NCBI GenBank assembly: GCA_000980495.1
Contig: LARN01000058.1
Location: 1-8,966 of the forward strand
DNA length: 8,966 nt
DNA from: Acinetobacter sp. N54.MGS-139
GTDB taxonomy: Bacteria; Pseudomonadota; Gammaproteobacteria; Burkholderiales; Burkholderiaceae_F
Direction: 5' to 3'
Below, one piece after another: positions 5,479 to 8,966 of the stretch. The position numbers and the translations under genes were made by a program. A model generated the notes under the pieces. The model had not been told where the DNA came from and ran no database searches. It saw only the letters and a program-made list of their open reading frames with translations. Within the stretch, counting starts at the first letter, position 1, and every line of letters starts with the position of its first letter.

Positions 5479-6250
5479 AGAGCTTTCTATGGACTAAGTA
5501 GGCGACGATTGTTTCCTCAACGCCCGTCCGCCATCCGGGCAAAATCACATTGAAATTTTCCATAAAGGAAGTATCGAATTCTTCCGAAAGCCTAACCGGC
5601 TCTTCTTCTGCAAAAATGAGTTTGGCAAAGTTATGATTAGGTAATAGGCGAGCCAAAGTTGAGTGAATAAAACCTACCAGTTCGAAAAGGGAAGTTTCTC
5701 CATTGGCTGCCAGTTTATAAGTCCTGTCAAAACCCGGATTTGCCAAGCATTTAAGAGCTGCTGCAGCCGTCATTTGAACCAAAAGATGCCTTCCGATAAG
5801 TCTGAGCGGCTTATTGCCGGAAACTGTTACTCTCTTGCGAGAAAGAATCTTGTCAATCCACTCCGTGATTAGGTTTTTAGTCACAGAACAATAAAAGACC
5901 TCCGGAAGTCTTATGAATAAGTACTGGCAGTTGATGAAAGCTGGGATGTCATCAACCGGTTTTAACCAACTTACCAAAAGAGAGTCCTTGGTTTCCAAAG
6001 CCTGTGAAAGAGCAGCTAAATAAGCCGCGTTTTTCAGATCTGAATTCCGGTTCGAGAAACGGGGAGCATAGAAAACGGCATCCGGCTGCATAAGCGTTAG
6101 GAAGGCTGCAGCGAGTCCGGGATCGTTTTGCGGGAGCTCGAATTCAGTCGGTTTCCACAAATTCGAATTCTTTTTGAGCTCTGAGGAAAGATAAGGCTCA
6201 AATATCTCTGAGTCCCCGAGAAGGGCAAAGTTGTATTGAGTCTTTGTCAC
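5474..6250 (-). CDS. Degenerate RmlD-like NAD(P)-fold protein
   Basis: This 258-residue cytoplasmic protein resembles dTDP-4-dehydrorhamnose reductase (RmlD, sugar nucleotide-binding family). Supporting segments are MQPDAVFYAPR (54-64, like PDVVINAAA), YKLAANGETSLFELVGFI (178-195, like the RmlD segment after the substrate loop) and EFDTSFMENFNVILPGWR (224-241, like LDTSKLxxxFGIxLPDWR). The glycine-rich nucleotide motif is lost: the first strand ends LLGDSEIFEPYL. No YxxxK catalytic pair is evident. A sugar-reductase role is therefore unlikely; a regulatory, ligand-sensing role in the manner of NmrA is possible but inferred. The start is GTG, overlapping the LysR stop by four bases (GTGA, 6250-6247), with GGAG seven bases upstream. 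Tight coupling to a regulator and the absence of rhamnose genes support a non-sugar role. Confidence 0.7.
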   Translation of the reverse strand: MTKTQYNFALLGDSEIFEPYLSSELKKNSNLWKPTEFELPQNDPGLAAAFLTLMQPDAVFYAPRFSNRNSDLKNAAYLAALSQALETKDSLLVSWLKPVDDIPAFINCQYLFIRLPEVFYCSVTKNLITEWIDKILSRKRVTVSGNKPLRLIGRHLLVQMTAAAALKCLANPGFDRTYKLAANGETSLFELVGFIHSTLARLLPNHNFAKLIFAEEEPVRLSEEFDTSFMENFNVILPGWRTGVEETIVAYLVHRKLF

Positions 6251-7218
6251 ACCGGCGCTCCGTCAACGAAGTCACCGACCCAGAGACCTTCGTAGCTCGG
6301 AGGCACCAGTCCGGGACAATGTTCAAAGTACTCAATTAGCCAATGGACAAACCGATTGACTGCAACTCTGTCTCTGTCTTTACGGCTGATATAGATTTGC
6401 TGGACGGGGAACTTCCATTCCGGCAGGACTTCGCAAACCGTTCCGTTAGCCAGCTCATCTAAATAGTAATAGACAGGGCAGTAGGCTCCGATGCCCTTTG
6501 AACGCATGACGACCTGCTTGATGCCTCCCGGATTATTCAAACGCATATGGGCATGGAAGTGCAAGGGAAAATAGTCGCTTCCTTTTCTTAAAACCATATT
6601 TCTTTCGCGGTTTCTGGAAAAGAAAGAGAAAATAGGATGTTCAGAGAGGTCACGAGGAGAGCGAATCGGATATTTAAGTCCATTCAGATACTGTGGAGTG
6701 GCAGCGAGCATGAAGGAAATACCGGCAATCAGTTTAGAGTCACGTGTCGGAATATTCAGCGGTGTTATCGAGAGCATGACGTCATAACTGGTAATGGCGT
6801 CAGAGGTCATTAACTCAACATAACTTAATGATCTCATAGACACTGAAACATCAGGATTGAATTCCAGGTACTTTGAAATTGCAATCGGCATGATGATTTC
6901 AGAGAGCCCAATAGGGCAGGCGATGGTTATCAAGTCCCTGTCATTATCACGAGCAACCTGAAGGTCTTTGAACAATGAGGCCGCATCAAAAACGATACGT
7001 CTCATGCGGGAATAGGCCACAGATCCGGCACTGGTGAGCACCAGCTGTTTGCCTTTTCTCTGAAAAAGTTCAACGCCGAGATCTTTTTCAAGTTTGTTAA
7101 TTCGCCTTGAGATGGAAGAGGCCTCTACGCCGATTTCTTCGGAAACTTTAGCGATGGAACCGCGGGAGACGATCTTAAAGAAAAGCCGCCAGGTATCAAG
7201 GTCGGAAACAGTACTCAC
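6247..7218 (-). CDS. LysR-family transcriptional regulator
   Basis: This 323-residue protein has an N-terminal winged helix-turn-helix (about 6-65; recognition region about 20-41 with GVEASSISRRINKLEKDLG) and the typical LFQRKGKQLVLTSAG linker start. A periplasmic-binding-protein-like effector domain spans about 94-300. The start is GTG, with AAAGGA six bases upstream; an out-of-frame ATG nearby is excluded. It is co-transcribed with the RmlD-like gene. It is convergent with the cytochrome/flavoprotein operon, a common arrangement for LysR genes near respiratory flavoproteins, so that operon is a candidate target. Its upstream side carries a large nested dyad (7257-7386), a plausible autoregulatory binding region. 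The effector is unknown. Confidence 0.95.
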   Translation of the reverse strand: MSTVSDLDTWRLFFKIVSRGSIAKVSEEIGVEASSISRRINKLEKDLGVELFQRKGKQLVLTSAGSVAYSRMRRIVFDAASLFKDLQVARDNDRDLITIACPIGLSEIIMPIAISKYLEFNPDVSVSMRSLSYVELMTSDAITSYDVMLSITPLNIPTRDSKLIAGISFMLAATPQYLNGLKYPIRSPRDLSEHPIFSFFSRNRERNMVLRKGSDYFPLHFHAHMRLNNPGGIKQVVMRSKGIGAYCPVYYYLDELANGTVCEVLPEWKFPVQQIYISRKDRDRVAVNRFVHWLIEYFEHCPGLVPPSYEGLWVGDFVDGAPV

Positions 7219-7256
7219 AGTTCATCCTTTCAGCTGATATTCAGACTGTAGTTTGT

Positions 7257-7386
7257 GTGTTTTTGTAACTAACAGGATTGGCAATTAAAACATTACAAAT
7301 GACAATAATTACTTGAATTTAAACAAACAAAATCAAGATCGATTTGTAATAAATCTGTAAATTGCCTTTTTTGTTAGCAATAACAC
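7257..7386. repeat. Large nested inverted repeat upstream of LysR
   Basis: Three perfect inverted-repeat pairs share nearly one centre (about 7321-7323): CTAACA/TGTTAG (7269-7274, 7372-7377), GGCAATT/AATTGCC (7280-7286, 7360-7366) and ATTACAAAT/ATTTGTAAT (7292-7300, 7342-7350). The outer ends GTGTTTTTGT (7257-7266) and GCAATAACAC (7377-7386) also match imperfectly. The arms are therefore about 44-bp inverted copies with a 41-bp centre. This is probably an operator pair for the adjacent LysR, or the relic of a duplicated or inverted control region. Confidence 0.55.
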
Positions 7387-7434
7387 GAAGTTTTTGTCAT
7401 TGTATCAACTGCGGTACTTAGGCACAATAAACAT

Positions 7435-7546
7435 GTCGGACGTAACCAAGGTCCGACGGACATCTCCTGATTGGTTGTTAGATATAAACAGTCTGATTTG
7501 GACTGTGCCTTCTTCAGAAAGAGAGAGCTGAAGAAGGTATTTTTTT
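7435..7546 (+). ncRNA. Candidate structured small RNA or leader with terminator
   Basis: Three hairpins lie in series with no convincing coding gene upstream on this strand. They are GTCGGAC/GTCCGAC (7435-7441, 7451-7457), ACAGTC/GACTGT (7488-7493, 7501-7506) and the terminator CCTTCTTCAG/CTGAAGAAGG (7508-7517, 7528-7537) with T-tract. The unpaired stretch holds ATCTCCTGA (7462-7470), a 9-nt perfect complement of the downstream permease ribosome binding site. The 5' end is inferred from a weak promoter (TTGTAT 7400-7405, CACAAT 7423-7428). A competing reading is a 32-codon ORF (7433-7531) ending inside the terminator, which would make this an attenuator leader. The rest of the 7219-7774 intergenic region shows no gene. 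Confidence 0.45.
7508..7546 (+). terminator. Orphan rho-independent terminator
   Basis: A perfect 10-bp stem (7508-7517, 7528-7537) with a 10-nt purine loop is followed by TAT7. There is no annotated gene upstream on the + strand, so it must end a small RNA, attenuate a leader, or be a remnant. Confidence 0.8.
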
Positions 7547-7724
7547 GTCTAAAAACTGCGGAACGAAAAATATTCTCTTTTTCTTGAGAAGATTCGGATT
7601 TTAATCCTGAAATTTCATAATTTTCCGAGATCAAAATAAGTATTCTCCTGAATCTTATACCTGGCAAAAAAGAGGATACTCACCATCCTTAGCAAGGAAA
7701 TTGAAGTATCGGATTCGTTATTTC

Positions 7725-7774
7725 TGAAATCTCCGTCCTATAGTGAAGAAAAAAGAATCTTTCAGGAGATTTCA
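7725..7774 (+). promoter_or_regulatory. Potential helix masking the permease ribosome binding site
   Basis: TGAAATCTCC (7725-7734) is a perfect 10-bp complement of GGAGATTTCA (7765-7774), which contains the Shine-Dalgarno GGAG and reaches the base before the ATG. Transcripts starting upstream of 7725 could hide the site. Those starting at a possible local promoter (TATAGT, 7739-7744, no good -35) would not. Confidence 0.4.
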
Positions 7775-8756
7775 ATGTCGCAAGAGAATCTATCGAATTC
7801 TGCAGGCCCGAATTGCCTTAAAAGAAGTTTTGGCATGCGGGAGGCAGTGACGATTACCGCCGGATCAGTGATCGGCGTCGGCTTATTTACCACAGGATCC
7901 AATGTTGTTGGAAACCTCGGAGTCGAGGTGATTTTTGCAACTTTACTCGCCCTTTTGGTGAGCATTTATCCTGCGCTGCTGTACGCAGAAATGGGCGCTG
8001 CGCTCCCGTACGCCGGCGGCACTTATCAATTTGCATCCTTAGGGCTTGGAAAAGCAGTCGGCGTTTTAGCCGGTTGGAATTTCATTATTTCACTGGTCGC
8101 TGTGACCGGCGGTGAAGCGCTGGCCTTTAGTTACTACTTCAAGACACTCTGTCTTGCCTTCGGCTGGCAAATTCCATTATCTAATGTTGCTGTTGCGTTA
8201 ATTGTCACGATCGGCTTCATTATTGCCAACGTTTTCGGCGTAAGACTGACGGGACGGCTACAAAACGGCTTTATGTTTTTCTTTTGGGGTGTTGCTGCCA
8301 TTTGGTTCCTTACCATGATCCCGAACATTGAGCTGCCGAATTTCGTGAAATCACCGGAATTTATCGCTAAAGATAAGGACTTTACCTTCATCGGTGCCGT
8401 TTGCATGATTTGGTGGTGTTTTGCGGGATTCGAAGCTTGCGTCGCGATGGGCGAGGATCGGTGCGCCTATCAGCGCCTTAATCTACTTGTATATGATGAC
8501 AGAGCTTAGCAATGAAGCTTTCTATACTGGTGTTATTTGGTGCCTTCTTGGTATTGCAATCTACTGGTGCTGCTCCAAGTATTACGGTTCCGGAACGTCT
8601 TTCAAGTTAGATGAGAAAGAGTCAGGTGTTGATGAAACACCGAGCCCGGAAGAAAAGAGAGCGATGGATCGGGAGTACCACGTTTGGTGGTTCATCGTCG
8701 GCGCCTTGAGCATTATTGCAACGCTGCTGTACTTAGTTCCATACCTGGCACGTTAG
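7775..8756 (+). pseudogene. APC-family amino-acid permease, internal deletion and frameshift
   Basis: The intact N-terminal part (7775 to about 8455) begins with an APC transporter signature, AVTITAGSVIGVGLFTTGS (residues 24-42). It continues through about six membrane segments to FEACVAMGE, the conserved end of TM6. The frame then runs 17 more codons of unrelated sequence to a stop at 8509. From about 8454 the +1 frame carries RIGAPISALIYLYMM and two more hydrophobic segments (about 8526-8580 and 8681-8745), ending at 8756 as an APC-like C-terminus. Family members are usually 450-500 residues. About 325 remain, so roughly TM7-10 appear missing at the junction near 8453-8457. SD AGGAG (7764-7768) lies six bases before the ATG. 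It is probably non-functional; assembly error is the alternative. The substrate cannot be told. Confidence 0.75.
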
Positions 8757-8774
8757 TTAAACCTAAAACATTCC

Positions 8775-8803
8775 AAGCCTCGTCTATGCGACGAGGCTTT
8801 TTT
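8775..8803 (+). terminator. Rho-independent terminator of the permease gene
   Basis: AAGCCTCGTC (8775-8784), loop TATGC, GACGAGGCTT (8790-8799), with T to 8803. The 10-bp stem lies 18 bp past the permease C-terminal stop and is still intact although the gene is broken. Confidence 0.92.
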
Positions 8804-8823
8804 CCCGTTTTCAATACCAGAAT

Positions 8824-8850
8824 GATAAAGCGGAGGCCTTGAGCCCCCGC
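8824..8850 (-). terminator. Probable minus-strand terminator
   Basis: Read on the minus strand: GCGGGGGC, loop TCAAG, GCCTCCGC, then TTTATC. It pairs fully in minus-strand RNA through one G-U, but has an A/C mismatch in plus-strand RNA. This points to a minus-strand gene ending just to the right. Confidence 0.5.
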
Positions 8851-8880
8851 CAGATCTAGAGTCTTCTATTTTTTAATTTC

Positions 8881-8966
8881 TTAACTCGTTGTAGTAGAGC
8901 CGAACAAGTCTCGGACAGAGCGATACAGCCTCATCTTCTTCTTTAACGATCCTGCCTCCTCATAAG
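8881..8966 (-). CDS. Possible 3' tail of a minus-strand gene, partial
   Basis: The only minus frame open to the window edge ends RDLFGSTTTS and stops at 8883-8881. The neighbouring frame has an in-frame TGA at 8962-8960, then reads 28 more protein-like codons (…SLCPRLVRLYYNELRN) to a stop at 8875-8873, with no start codon of its own. Either is possible, including a frameshifted gene end. The product is not recognised. The minus-oriented terminator just downstream supports some gene ending here. Confidence 0.3.
   Translation of the reverse strand, partial: YEEAGSLKKKMRLYRSVRDLFGSTTTS

Noticed and set aside
7374..7667. 97-codon minus-strand frame in the intergenic region
   Set aside because: It crosses the structured RNA and terminator on the other strand, shows no domain and has an AT-driven, unbalanced composition.
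1..8966. CRISPR arrays, tRNA or rRNA genes
   Set aside because: No regularly spaced direct repeats, cloverleaf-like blocks or rRNA-like conserved stretches were seen by eye.

Overview
The window looks like a chromosomal segment of a Gram-negative, anaerobically respiring betaproteobacterium, most like the gut-associated Sutterellaceae (Sutterella/Parasutterella type). This is inferred from gene content: a Sec-exported multiheme cytochrome c next to a Tat-exported FrdA-like flavoprotein, a nearby LysR gene, a lone BioY and a PhzF homologue. No ribosomal or other phylogenetic marker is present, so the placement is an inference.

Layout. Positions 1-88 carry a compact hairpin end resembling the right end of an IS200/IS605-type element. 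It abuts a two-gene + strand unit: a COG1237-type metallo-beta-lactamase-fold hydrolase (92-901) and a PhzF-family isomerase (922-1707). A hemolysin III/PAQR membrane protein (2434-1772, minus) is divergent from a biotin transporter S component, bioY (2653-3204). Next is the respiratory operon: a small triheme cytochrome c (3405-3716) and a flavoprotein reductase (3721-5262), closed by two strong hairpins. Convergent to it is a translationally coupled minus-strand pair: a LysR regulator (7218-6247) and a degenerate RmlD-like NAD(P)-fold protein (6250-5474). A 556-bp AT-rich intergenic region follows (7219-7774). It holds a large nested inverted repeat, a candidate structured small RNA or leader with its own terminator, and several segments complementary to the next gene's ribosome binding site. 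The next gene is an APC-type amino-acid permease (7775-8756) broken by an internal deletion plus frameshift. The window ends in the 3' tail of a possible minus-strand gene.

How the parts may work together. The cytochrome and flavoprotein are expected to form a periplasmic terminal reductase fed by a quinol dehydrogenase outside the window. The fold is that of fumarate/urocanate reductases, but every canonical fumarate-reductase catalytic position I can align is substituted, so the electron acceptor is probably not fumarate. The LysR/RmlD-like pair is a candidate controller of that operon, by proximity only. Three points deserve most attention: the non-canonical reductase, the regulatory region 7257-7774, and an unusual Shine-Dalgarno/hairpin/start arrangement on the hemolysin III gene.
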